Below the pieces are notes generated by a model. It saw only the letters and a list, made by a program, of their open reading frames with translations, had not been told where the DNA came from and made no database searches. A program made the translations under genes and the position numbers. DNA of 64,000 nt from Histomonas meleagridis (lineage: Eukaryota > Parabasalia > Tritrichomonadida > Dientamoebidae): positions 1 to 64,000 of the forward strand of contig WSYJ01000005.1 in the NCBI GenBank assembly GCA_020186115.1. The letters run 5' to 3'. Shown here in pieces: positions 49,502 to 59,509 of the stretch (positions are counted from its first letter, which is position 1; every line of letters starts with the position of its first letter).

Positions 49502-50989
49502 ATGGAAGAAAAACACATAGAAACACCAGTTATAAAAAAAACATCCATCGATAGAGTTCGTCAAGAATCCCTTCTCGAAATGAATATTCCTCCTCCACAA
49601 AATATTTTGTTTTTCCAACAAGCTTACATCGAAAAAATTAGACAATTCATTTCATCAATTGAGTTTGAACCAAATGAAACTCCACAACAGAGAGTTGAAA
49701 AAATTGATGCAATGAAAAAAATTGAATTCCCAACAAAAAGCTTTATATTTAGTCAAGGTTTTGACGTTCTTGAAAATTTAATTATAATTTTGCTTAAGTC
49801 CACACGTGCACAAGACAACGACATATCATTTCAATCAATGCAATATCTTGAAATTTTATTTCCAAAATTTCCAACAATCTTTTTTAGGACAATTCTTCCA
49901 CATTTTAATAGCATTTTCATTGACTTTATCAGGGTGAGTCATCATGCAGTTCTGGAGAATGAATCTCTCAAACTCATTGGAACAATTTCTCGCATTTGTC
50001 TCAATAATGCACAGTATATATATGAAACATTCTTTCCTTATGCATTTAAATCCCTCAAAAACGATGTTAAAAGTATAAATCGTTTTTATTCTCAATATTG
50101 TGATTATTCATTTTTTGCAGTTCGTTCATTTACAATGTATCTTTCGGGTAACCAAGGCCCTCCACTCGGTCCAGAGATAGTAAAAGAGCTTCTTATTACC
50201 GTAGCGAAATTTATTCGTACTGCGGTAATTCCTCAACATGAACAAAATGAACAATATATAGTTCCTGAACTTCCTGATGCATTGTATATATTTGTTGATA
50301 TTGTTCATACGAATCGGCCTGGCGTTCTTAACATTGTTAAAGAAACGCAAATTTTTACATTTATAGCATGGTTCCTTAACAGAAGTGATATTAATCTTTT
50401 ACGTGCGGCAATTCTTCTAATTACATATTCTTTTGATAACGGAACGCGTTTTGTCGATGAACTTAGTATTGATTATTCATTTGAAAATTTTTATAAATTT
50501 TTACGTCATCATGATGTCGTAATACGTGTTGAAGCTGCACGTTGTATGAGTTCAATATGTAGAAATAAGCCTTCAATGTTAGGGATATTTGACATGGATG
50601 AAGTTGAAGATGTTTTAACTGGTTCTTTATTTGGACCAAATCCATCCTTTGTTCAGATACAACAGTTCCTTCATCTATTACGTAATATTATTGATTGTTA
50701 TCCAAGTGGGAAAATGTATCATTTCGATGTAAGCAAATTTGTTGAATATGGAATTGACCTAATGCAAAAAGAAAATGATGAGCTGACTGATTGTATGTTG
50801 CATTCTTTAATTAAAATGTTCATCCATTTAAGCGGCTTGCAACAACTCGAATTCTTTATCCCACAATTTATGGCGTCTGATGGTTTAGAAGTGATATCTT
50901 CCCTTTTCGATAGTGATATTGAGGAGATACGTAATCTTTCTCATGAACTTTTTGATCTAGTTTCTGAAGTCGTAAACGGTCCCGAATAA
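49502..50989 (+). CDS. Armadillo/HEAT-like helical repeat protein
   Basis: 495 residues, wholly helical, with ~10 two- or three-helix repeats (e.g. HHAVLENESLKLIGTISRICL, HHDVVIRVEAARCMSSICR, LFDSDIEEIRNLSHELFDLV). The general look is of an importin/B56-type solenoid, but no diagnostic motif is present. No membrane segment. Partner binding is the expected role. The start is the first ATG (MEEKHIETP). Confidence 0.65.
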   Translation: MEEKHIETPVIKKTSIDRVRQESLLEMNIPPPQNILFFQQAYIEKIRQFISSIEFEPNETPQQRVEKIDAMKKIEFPTKSFIFSQGFDVLENLIIILLKSTRAQDNDISFQSMQYLEILFPKFPTIFFRTILPHFNSIFIDFIRVSHHAVLENESLKLIGTISRICLNNAQYIYETFFPYAFKSLKNDVKSINRFYSQYCDYSFFAVRSFTMYLSGNQGPPLGPEIVKELLITVAKFIRTAVIPQHEQNEQYIVPELPDALYIFVDIVHTNRPGVLNIVKETQIFTFIAWFLNRSDINLLRAAILLITYSFDNGTRFVDELSIDYSFENFYKFLRHHDVVIRVEAARCMSSICRNKPSMLGIFDMDEVEDVLTGSLFGPNPSFVQIQQFLHLLRNIIDCYPSGKMYHFDVSKFVEYGIDLMQKENDELTDCMLHSLIKMFIHLSGLQQLEFFIPQFMASDGLEVISSLFDSDIEEIRNLSHELFDLVSEVVNGPE

Positions 50990-51410
50990 TCAAACGTTCG
51001 ATTAACGATCAAAACCGAAAAAAATTTGAGGCAGTTTGTTCGACCATCAGAAGAATGAAAACCGTGAAAGTCATTTAAAATTTTGAATTAAACCGTAAAA
51101 TTTGCAGCGGCAACAAAACGAAACAAATTTCATCAAAGAATATTTACATTTGTATAATTGATGCAAATCATTTGTAGTAAATAAGTGGCGCAATTAATTA
51201 AAATGTTCAAACATGGAATTTAAAATTAAACATCTAAATGAAACTTTTATTTTAATTTTTATTAATAACATTATTTCTAATTGTTCCCCTGCAAAGTGTG
51301 TTAATGTATTATAATTAAAATTTGTTTAGATATTTATTAAAAAGGTTTTTTCATCTGAGAAAAATTATCTGTTTTTGTGTTTTTGAGTAGTTTACCGAAA
51401 ACTTACAAAA
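50990..51410. other. Intergenic
   Basis: 420 bp. ATTAACGATC and AAACCGAAA occur just after the stop of the upstream gene (51002-51020). No gene. Confidence 0.4.
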
Positions 51411-53141
51411 ATGTCTGATCCATCGATCGAAAAAGATTCAGAAAGTTCTTCTTCTAATAAATTAAAACATAGCTCAGAGGATGAGGAAAAAGAAAAGCCA
51501 AATGAAGAAGTTGAAAAATTAACTCCGAAAAAACATAAAAAAAAGATAAATAAAAAACAATCTGAAAGTTCTGTTTCCACAGAACACAGGAAAAGAAGAA
51601 GGAAATCAAGAGCTCAAGAATCTGAAGAAACAAGTAATAAAACTCAAGAAGAAAAATCAAATTCCATGAAATCCAAACCTAAAGAAGTTGACCCTGTATT
51701 ATCTCCAAGCACATCCTTTGAGACTGAGTCAAAGTCAAAACCTCGAAAACTCAGGAAGAAGAAATTATCTAATGTTGAATCCTCACATCGTGGTGCAGAT
51801 CGTGTTTCATTTGCTGTTGGTGCAAAGAAGCCTTCACAAGCTGTTTCCAAATCCACCAGATCCGAAGCGAAGAAAACACCAGATACACCTCATGAAGAAC
51901 TTAAATCCATATTTAAAGAACTTGTTATGAATCACGACTACATCATGGATCAAATGCATGAAGCTGAATCACAATTCAAGTCCAATCCACGTGATTCACT
52001 TGAGTCACAACATAAATTTATTAAAGACTTTTTCAGCGACCTTCAAAACCGCATCACTGATGCCGCCACTACCTTTACCCAAAAGGTTGATGAACGACAA
52101 AAAGATGTTGTTGAAATTGGTAATCAGTTAAAGATCATTGAGAGTCAATTTAAAGCTGCTCGTAATGAATCCCTTGAAATTGCATTACTCCGTACACGAG
52201 GTCCTTTCCCTGAACCAAAAGCTTCCGAAATGCCAAAGCTGCAAACGGTCTCCAAACCGTCGACCATTTATCTTTTCCCATATAACGTTCGCCTTCGCCG
52301 TTTTTTGATTCACGTTGGCGGAAATCAAGAGAAGCTCAATGCCAGTGACCTAGTTAGAGTTAGTGATGAGCCTAAAGAGCCTAGCTTCTTGTCGCCATTA
52401 GATTACTTTGTGCCAAAACATATTTACACAGATAAAGATCCATTTATTACAACTGACCTCATAGAAAAACGTTCTGCGTATGTTAGAGCGGAGATGATAC
52501 ATGAGGGAATGCCACCACAGGCATTACCTTTGTCACGTGAATCATCATTAGGAATATTTGAAATGTCAACTTCACTCAGCCTTGAACACAATATGCCAAT
52601 AGCCCACGAAAGCGAAAAAGAGGCAGTGGAAGACAGCCCAACAGTACCAATAAAAGAGAAAAAGAAACCAATTCCAAAGATTCCAAATGAAAAGCGGACA
52701 AAAAGAGCTCAAAGACGACCAGTGAAAGGAAAGAAAGTCAAAATCGGAGTAGTTAACGAACAGCCGAAAGAAGAGGAAGAAGTCAAAGAAGAAAATATCT
52801 CAATTGAAAACAAAACTGAAGAAAAGAGTGACAAAAGCGATGAAAACGACACAAAAAGCGCAGAAGAAAGTGTTAAAAGTGAAAAAGAGAGTGAGAAAGA
52901 AGTCACTAAAAGTGATAAAATTGATGACGATGAAAACGAAAGTAACAAAGAAAGCAGTAAAAGTGATAGTAGCTCCCAAAGCAGTGATAAGGGCAGCAGC
53001 AACGCCGAAAGTAGCGATGACGATGACAATGATGATGATAATGAAAGTAGTGACAGCGACCAAGAAAGCAGCCGAAGTGATTCTTCGTCATCGGATAACA
53101 ATAGCACAAGCAGGGAGTCCGAGTCGAGCGGCTCCGACTAG
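51411..53141 (+). CDS. Charged disordered protein with helical/globular middle
   Basis: 576 residues. Residues 1-~165 are Lys/Glu/Ser-rich. Residues ~168-270 form an acidic coiled helix (FKELVMNHDYIMDQMHEAES...). Residues ~280-345 look globular (STIYLFPYNVRLRRFLIHVGG, PLDYFVPKHIYTD). The rest is Lys/Pro-rich, then ~120 residues of Ser/Asp/Glu repeats (KSDENDTK, SSDDDDNDDDNESSDSD) ending in SSGSD. The acidic Ser tail has many CK2-type sites. Family not recognised; nuclear or chromatin-linked is a guess. The last ~110 bp of the gene are homologous to the tandem array that follows. Confidence 0.75.
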   Translation: MSDPSIEKDSESSSSNKLKHSSEDEEKEKPNEEVEKLTPKKHKKKINKKQSESSVSTEHRKRRRKSRAQESEETSNKTQEEKSNSMKSKPKEVDPVLSPSTSFETESKSKPRKLRKKKLSNVESSHRGADRVSFAVGAKKPSQAVSKSTRSEAKKTPDTPHEELKSIFKELVMNHDYIMDQMHEAESQFKSNPRDSLESQHKFIKDFFSDLQNRITDAATTFTQKVDERQKDVVEIGNQLKIIESQFKAARNESLEIALLRTRGPFPEPKASEMPKLQTVSKPSTIYLFPYNVRLRRFLIHVGGNQEKLNASDLVRVSDEPKEPSFLSPLDYFVPKHIYTDKDPFITTDLIEKRSAYVRAEMIHEGMPPQALPLSRESSLGIFEMSTSLSLEHNMPIAHESEKEAVEDSPTVPIKEKKKPIPKIPNEKRTKRAQRRPVKGKKVKIGVVNEQPKEEEEVKEENISIENKTEEKSDKSDENDTKSAEESVKSEKESEKEVTKSDKIDDDENESNKESSKSDSSSQSSDKGSSNAESSDDDDNDDDNESSDSDQESSRSDSSSSDNNSTSRESESSGSD

Positions 53142-53835
53142 TAAACATTTTCAGTTTTCATAAATTTTTCCCGCGCAACGAAGTAATGAAAGCAGCGACA
53201 CGACCATAAAGCAGAAGAAACAGTTCTTCGCCATTACGAAGCACCGACTCGTGAACACTTTCATTTCCGTAAATTTTTCTGCGCGATGACGTAGTGCAAG
53301 TAGTGACACCTTAAGAAGGCAGTAGAAGCGAATATTCGTCATTATGCAAGAGCAGATTGAGCAGCACCGACTCGTGAACACTTTCATTTCCGTAAATTTT
53401 TCCGCGTGATGATGATAATGAAAGTCATGACACTACAAGAAGGCAGTAGAAGCGAATATTCGTCATTATGCAGCAGCAGATTGATCAGCACCGACTCGTG
53501 AACACTTTCATTTCCGTAAATTTTTCCGCGTGATGATGATAATGAAAGTCATGACACTACAAGAAGGCAGTAGAAGCGAATATTCGTCATTATGCAAGAG
53601 CAGATTGAGCAGCACCGACTCGTGAACACTTTCATTTCCGTAAATTTTTCCGCGTGATGATGATAATGAAAGTCATGACACTACAAGAAGGCAGTAGAAG
53701 CGAATATTCGTCATTATGCAAGAGCAGATTGATCAGCACCGACTCGTGAACACTTTCATTTCCGTAAATTTTTCCGCGTGATGACGTACACCGTTGCGAA
53801 CATTTTCTTTTACGTAAATTTTTCACGTGACATTT
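53031..53835 (+). repeat. ~124-bp tandem array derived from the gene's 3' end
   Basis: CACCGACTCGTGAACACTTTC recurs starting at about 53242, 53365, 53489, 53613 and 53737 (spacing 123, 124, 124, 124), with partial copies at each end. Each unit also has TTTCCGTAAATTTTTCCGCG, GATGATGATAATGAAAGTC, AAGGCAGTAGAAGCG and ATTCGTCATTATGCA. The coding end of the preceding gene (53031-53160) aligns with the unit: GATGATGATAATGAAAGT, ATTCTTCGTCATCGGATAAC, TCCGACTAGTAAACATTTTC, CATAAATTTTTCCCGCG. The array is thus an amplified copy of that gene's last codons plus 3' flank, now without an open frame. Confidence 0.85.
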
Positions 53836-54069
53836 CATCGTCGCCAGTGAAATTGTTTGTCCTCACTCAAAACCACCAAAAAATGTCAGTTTTCAATCAA
53901 AAACGTGTAAAACAGAGAATTTTTATAGGCGCTTGGTGGGTCGGTTATGTAAATCACCCAAAAAGCAGTTTACAAGAACCCAAAAACTTGACCCGAGAGG
54001 CATTTTTCCATTCAATTTTTCAATGCCTTTTACCAAAAGGAATTTTGCTTCTTCTTTTGCATTCGTTCA
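53836..54069. other. Region between array and MATE gene
   Basis: Probable promoter of the MATE gene, containing ACCCAAAAAGCAG near 53958. An overlapping open frame here looks like chance. Confidence 0.4.
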
Positions 54070-55641
54070 ATGTCGTCACCAGAGACAACAAAAGACTCTG
54101 AACCCGACGAGGATTCACCCTCCGAGGTCGGTCTTTCAGAGAGAGAAGAGGAAGAAGAGCAAAAAGAAGATAAAAATTCGCTTGAACATTATCGTCTTGC
54201 TGGTCGGAAGCCTCTTATTACAATTCTTATCCTATCAATCGGGCCAATTCTTTCACAGCTCACAAGTTCTTTATACGGAGTATTCGCAACAATTTGGGTG
54301 TCAAAATCAATAGGAGAGGCCGGAATGACCGCGATTTCAACATACACTGCGTTCGATAACGTCGGACGCTCGTTCGGTTATTTCGTTTCAGTCGCTGGAA
54401 GCCAAACAATTAGTAGCCTATTCGGAGAAGGTCGTCCAGAAGAAGCGGGACAAGTTATCTGTGACTTACTGAGAGTCAGTGTATTATTTGGTATATTAGT
54501 TCCAGCAGTATTATGTCCAACAGTCAAACTCGGAGTCCAATGGTTCGGCGCGAGCGAAGAAATTGTGGAATTGGGCTATGATTATATGTTGCCGATGCTT
54601 GTCTGCTCATTCTTCACATGCGTATTCGTCGGCGCTGGTGGTTTTCTTCAAGGCGAAGGGAAATCATTGATCTATGGATGGATAACTATTGCTTCGTCAG
54701 TGGCTAATATGTTTTTCTTATGTCCGCTCTTTCTTCTTGCATTTAAGACTGGAATTGTTGGCGCAGGAATCGCTACTGCTATCTCTGAGTCTGTGCCCGC
54801 GATTATATTAGTGATTTTATATTTCTGTGGTAAGTTTGCGGTGAAGCCAAAAGTTGGACAATTATTGAAGAAGTTTTCGCCATATACATTGCCAGCTTTA
54901 CGTGTTGGATTATCTCAATTGATTGCAAACTTGTCAGTAAGTTTACCTGGTATAGTTATCCGTAAATTAATAGGGCTTTCAACAAGGACAACAGAAGAAT
55001 TCGATAACGCGTTAGCCGGATTTAATGTTATCACAAGATATGCGGCTATTACTAATGGTCTATTGATTGGATTAACTAATGGATTCTTACCTGCTGCTTC
55101 TTATGCTTATGCTGCCAAAAATTATAAGAGATGGATTCGATTGGCAATACATATGAATTGGTTGGGATTCACTTGGGGTACTATCACTTCGATTTTTTCA
55201 TATTCAATTCCAAACGAAATCTCAAAAATATTCGCAAGTAGTAATGGATATTTAAGTTATGCTGGGCCAATGCTGACTGTTGGTAATGCATTAGGTTTCG
55301 TAGTTTTCGCGAGATTTACAACGCCTTCAATGTTACAATCAATGAAAAGAGGTATAACTTCAACGATTTTAAGTTTGTCATGTCAATTGGTGTCAATTAT
55401 TGTATTTGCCGTCATTATGTATTATACTGATAAATATAATCCAACAAGAGTTTGTTGGTGTTATCCTTTGAGTTACGCGTTTGGTTTGGTGGTGGGTGCT
55501 ATTGTCATATTTTTCCCTGTAAGAAAAATGGTAAAAGTAATTAAGGAAGAAAATGAAAAATTAAAGAATGATGAGGAGGAGGAAGAAGAAGATATAAAGG
55601 ATCATGATCATGAAGAAATTAATGAGCTTTCCGAGTTTTGA
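54070..55641 (+). CDS. MATE family transporter
   Basis: 523 residues with about twelve membrane helices in two similar halves. An acidic N-terminal tail (SEREEEEEQKEDK) precedes helix 1 (~50). MATE features: PLITILILSIGPILSQLTSSLYG, GMTAIST, FVGAGGFLQGEGKSLIYGW, and in the second half PALRVGLSQLIANLS and GLLIGLTNGFLPAASYAYAAKNYKR. MATE proteins export cationic drugs or metabolites in exchange for H+ or Na+. The long helical tail ends with poly-Glu/Asp. Start from the first ATG. Several stretches resemble prokaryotic and trichomonad MATE paralogues, a family expanded in trichomonads. Confidence 0.9.
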   Translation: MSSPETTKDSEPDEDSPSEVGLSEREEEEEQKEDKNSLEHYRLAGRKPLITILILSIGPILSQLTSSLYGVFATIWVSKSIGEAGMTAISTYTAFDNVGRSFGYFVSVAGSQTISSLFGEGRPEEAGQVICDLLRVSVLFGILVPAVLCPTVKLGVQWFGASEEIVELGYDYMLPMLVCSFFTCVFVGAGGFLQGEGKSLIYGWITIASSVANMFFLCPLFLLAFKTGIVGAGIATAISESVPAIILVILYFCGKFAVKPKVGQLLKKFSPYTLPALRVGLSQLIANLSVSLPGIVIRKLIGLSTRTTEEFDNALAGFNVITRYAAITNGLLIGLTNGFLPAASYAYAAKNYKRWIRLAIHMNWLGFTWGTITSIFSYSIPNEISKIFASSNGYLSYAGPMLTVGNALGFVVFARFTTPSMLQSMKRGITSTILSLSCQLVSIIVFAVIMYYTDKYNPTRVCWCYPLSYAFGLVVGAIVIFFPVRKMVKVIKEENEKLKNDEEEEEEDIKDHDHEEINELSEF

Positions 55642-56238
55642 TATTAATAAAGCGCAATAGAAAATTTAATTAATTTTTTGATGTGCCGATAATCAGCATC
55701 AAACTTGACTGGTTTACAAAAATGTTTGGAGAACGTTTAAATTTAAACAACAGAAAAAGTGAAAAGTGAATTATAATTAAATCATACATTTAATCATTTA
55801 ATCATCAAGCGTATGTGATCAGTTTATACACCTCATGTGGCTACTTTTTATAAATCTCGGAAGCCATATGACTTATGATCACAAAAAGTGTGTATAATTT
55901 TTATAAGCAAAAAATACTTTTTCGATCTAAAAAAAAGGAAGAACAAAATCTTTGTTTTTTTACTGACAGAAAGTGTACATGTGCTGCTGAGAACAGATTC
56001 TGATTTTATTGGTTTCTTACAATTTTTACATTTTTTATCTTGGCAGAAAACTTCACCATCTTTAACTTTTTTTTAAAAAATGCTAACATTCAGAGTTATT
56101 TTTATAAAGTGATAATAGTTAACGATTTAGAATTTTAATATGTTTCACTTTATCATAAAAAAATGAAATATAATCAAATTAGAATTTTTAGTTTTACTTT
56201 AAAAAGCAAGAGCTGGCATGTCATTTTTATATGAAGCC
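55642..56238. other. Intergenic with a repeated upstream-like element
   Basis: 55704-55745 resembles 58313-58354, the region just before the CK2-like kinase start (shared GGTTTACA and GAACGTTTAAA). No kinase gene follows the first copy, so it may mark a lost gene. Confidence 0.45.
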
Positions 56239-57812
56239 TTAAGAGGATGAATACGACTTCCTTTTTTTCTTTTTTAGAATGAAAATGATAATAACAATTA
56301 TCACAACAATTACAATAACACCAGCAATAGATCCAACTGTGGCACCAATAATTGTACCAGTACAATTAATTGATTGCGAAGTGTTATAGCTGTACATTCA
56401 GCAAAACCTCTGACAGTATCAAATCTACAAAATGTTGTACTTGCATAAGATTCAGTAACGAACACAGCTTCAGCAGGAACACTAAAAAAGAAGAAGATCC
56501 ATAACATGTAGGCTCTGAAATACCATAATAATAAATATAATTAAGTTCTGTACATAAAGAAAATGCAGCGTTTTCAATTGTTATAACTGATTTACTTATG
56601 TAAACAGTTACTAATGGTTGGCAATAATAAAATGCATGATCTCCAATTGTGGTAACTGTATCAGGAATTGTGAATGATGTAAGACCTGATTCAGAAATAT
56701 GTTGGAATTATATAAGACTTACTACTGAAATTATCTTCTTTAAGTTGATTACACTTTGAAAATAAATATGTACCTAATGTTGTAGCATTTTCGGGAATTT
56801 TAACTGATTCTAACATAGAGAAAAAACGGAATGCTTCTTTTTCAATGCTTGTAACTGTGTTGGGAATAACAATATTTGTGAATTTACATGTAGAAAATGC
56901 TCCCTCTTTAATTGTAGTTAATCCTTCATTAAGTGTAAGTGTTTTCAATAAGCATCCTCTAAATGAACTAATTCAAATTGTTACAACAGAGCCAGGTATA
57001 TTATCTCTTCTAAATCATTACATAAATAAAATGCATAATCCGATATTTGTGAGTAAATTTGAGTTAAACGTCACGGTAACAAGTTGATCACAAGAACAAA
57101 ATGCACGACCTCCAATGGTTGTCAAATCTTTTTTGAGTGTAACTTCATTGAGACTAGAGCATCCTTCAAATGAACTGTAGCCAATGGATTTACATGAATC
57201 AGGAAGTGTAATGGTTTGTAGATCCTTGCATGATTTAAATGCAGAATCTCCAATACTGGTAATACTATTTCCAAGTGTAATTTGACTAAGTTGAGAACAT
57301 TGACTAAGTGCACCTTCACCGATGGATGTAACTGAATCAGGAATTGTAATGGTTTGCAAATTATTACATCCATTAAATGCGTAATCACCAATGCTAGTAA
57401 TATTGTTATTTAGTGTAACTTTACTAAGAGAAGAACAGGACTGAAATGTACTTTCACTAATAGATGTATCTAAATCAGGAATGGTAATGGCTTGCAAATT
57501 ACTGCATACATTAAATATATGATCTTCAATGGTGGCAACATTTTTCCCGAATTGAACAGTACTTAAGTTCCCACATTTATCAAATGCATTATGTTTGATA
57601 TTTATAACTGAACCTCATAATGTTACATCTTCAAGTAGAGTCCATTCATAAAATGCATAAGTAGAGAGGGTATGAATACCATTTCCGATGATCAGATGTC
57701 TGGTTGAGGTTTTATAGGAACCAAATTGATTCTGATAAACAGTTCCGTAGTTTTCAAGAGTAAGGGTGTCGTCACAAATAATGTTAGAGATCAAACTAAA
57801 GAAGACAAACAT
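56239..57812 (-). pseudogene. BspA-like LRR gene, multiply broken
   Basis: Starts at ATG 57812 with a signal peptide (MFVFFSLISNIICDD). A TGA at 57615-57617 replaces a codon within VTLxGSVINI. The same frame then resumes through classic BspA repeats (SIGDYAFNGCNNLQTITIPDSVTSIGEGAL and similar) to ~57018; further repeats follow in other frames (56691-56948 and beyond). The end is a membrane segment and basic tail (GSIAGVIVIVV ... KKKKRKSYSSS) with stop at 56239-56241. At least one nonsense and two or more frameshift changes separate the pieces. The repeats are of the ITSIGDxAF type, unlike the gene at 1877. Confidence 0.85.
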
Positions 57813-58361
57813 GGATTTTGATTTTTAAAATTGAATGCTTCACAAAATCCGTTCAACTGTTGTGAAAAATTATTCCTCTTTATCCGATAGTATTTTTGAA
57901 TGGTTTTGAATTATCAACGTGAATTAAATACTTTACATATATATTTGAAACGAAACCACAGAAAAGTTTGTTAACAAACCTCAGAAACGAGTTCAATCCA
58001 CTTTTTGTGATAATCAGTTATTTGAATAGTACGATACGGTGAACCCAAAAAGCATAAAAGAAAAAGAACATTAAGACACCTCAAATTTGGCACAATTAAT
58101 GCTTTTTATGGGTTACATATGCATGAGTTAAGCTATATATATAGTGGATAAAGTTTCAAAAAAATTTTTATAGACAATATTCAAATATAAAAAGATCAGA
58201 TAATTTGCAAGGAAATTAAAATATTAATCGTCTTGTAAGTAAGTATTATAGAAGAAATGGTATGAAATAAATTTGCATACCATTTTGATGATAAGCTTAT
58301 CCCAAAGGTCGGATTTGATTGGTTTACACAAAAGTTCGACGAACGTTTAAAATTTTTGCTA
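57813..58361. other. Intergenic
   Basis: CCACTTTTTG at 57998-58007, and the GGTTTACA...GAACGTTTAAA block (58321-58351) just before the kinase start. No gene. Confidence 0.4.
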
Positions 58362-59282
58362 ATGTTTTTGCTATGCATTTGTTTAGGCATTCATCTTTTG
58401 TCAAAAAATCAACAAGCAGAGAAATATAATTCGTATCAAATAAATTATATTAATGAAAGCATTGACTTTTTAGAAGAAGTGGGATCTGGAAGATTTTCTA
58501 ATGTATATAAAGCTAAGCTCGAAAATGGAACAATAGTTGCAGCTAAAAAATTAAAACCAATTGAGGACTGGCGATTAAAACGAGAAATATCAATTCTTAC
58601 TCTTCTTCAAAAAGTTCCTAATGTACTTCACTTATATGGTGTTTATGGTGACTCCTATTCGCCTATAATTGTAACAGATTTTATAAAAGTTGATAAAAAT
58701 ACAATTCCAACGTATTCTGATTTACAATGGGCTGTAAAATCAATTTTATCTGTTTTAAATGAAACGCATAACATGCACATTTTCCATAGAGACATAAAAT
58801 GGCAAAATGTTCTTTGCTCATTTTCTGATCATCAAATACGAATTATTGACTGGGGCCTTGCAGAATATGTTAATCCAGGAAAAAAATATAGTTATAGCGT
58901 AGGAACAAAATCTACAAAAGCTCCCGAGTTACTTTTCAGGTTTCCTTATTATGGAACAGAAGTTGATATTTGGGCATCAGGTTGCATAATGGCAAATTTA
59001 ATGTTTGGAACTCCTTCGTTTTTTAATGGCAATAGTAATGAGGGAATCCTCAACAAACATGCTCGATTCTTTGGAAAGGAAATAATAAAATTGGCACAAA
59101 AATACAACTCGAAGAAAATGTTTCCATATTTTAGGAGACAAAGTTTTTTGGAATATGCACTTCCGCACACACGACACTTGATAACAAATAACTCCATAAA
59201 TTTATTAACAAAACTTTTGACTCCAGATAGAGAGAAAAGACCAAGTGCTGCAGAAGCTCTAAAACATGATTTTTTTAAATAA
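58362..59282 (+). CDS. CK2-alpha-like kinase with N-terminal hydrophobic leader
   Basis: 306 residues from the ATG at 58362. The kinase domain starts near 38 (EEVGSGRFSNV). Lys is in VAAKKL, the catalytic loop is HRDIKWQN and the metal motif is DWG, the CK2 hallmark replacing DFG; GTKSTKAPELL and YGTEVDIWASGC complete the set, so it should be active. The CK2 basic cluster (KKKKIK) before REI is replaced by EDWRLK, so substrate choice and heparin binding should differ. Unusually, residues 1-16 (MFLLCICLGIHLLSK) are a hydrophobic leader that could be a signal peptide or anchor. No later in-frame ATG before the kinase core was seen. Confidence 0.8.
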   Translation: MFLLCICLGIHLLSKNQQAEKYNSYQINYINESIDFLEEVGSGRFSNVYKAKLENGTIVAAKKLKPIEDWRLKREISILTLLQKVPNVLHLYGVYGDSYSPIIVTDFIKVDKNTIPTYSDLQWAVKSILSVLNETHNMHIFHRDIKWQNVLCSFSDHQIRIIDWGLAEYVNPGKKYSYSVGTKSTKAPELLFRFPYYGTEVDIWASGCIMANLMFGTPSFFNGNSNEGILNKHARFFGKEIIKLAQKYNSKKMFPYFRRQSFLEYALPHTRHLITNNSINLLTKLLTPDREKRPSAAEALKHDFFK

Positions 59283-59509
59283 ACTGTTTTTAATATGGTG
59301 AAGAAATTCACAGTAAAAAAGTTTTTTGGTGTGAAATTCCACATGATAACAAACAATTCAACTTTTATACTAACAAATTCTTGATTCTAAATATAATGAA
59401 ACATGATAAAGTTTAGACAGATTTAATACAATTACAAAGATTAATTTCAAGAGAAAAAAGTGAAAAACCAATGAGATAAGCTTTACAACATATAAATTTA
59501 ATCTTTTAT

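Noticed and set aside
53031-53835. CRISPR array in the 124-bp repeats
   Set aside because: Whole units repeat with no variable spacers, and they derive from the adjacent coding sequence.
53778-54101. Open frame upstream of the MATE gene
   Set aside because: Overlaps the repeat array and the MATE start in another frame; composition not coding-like.
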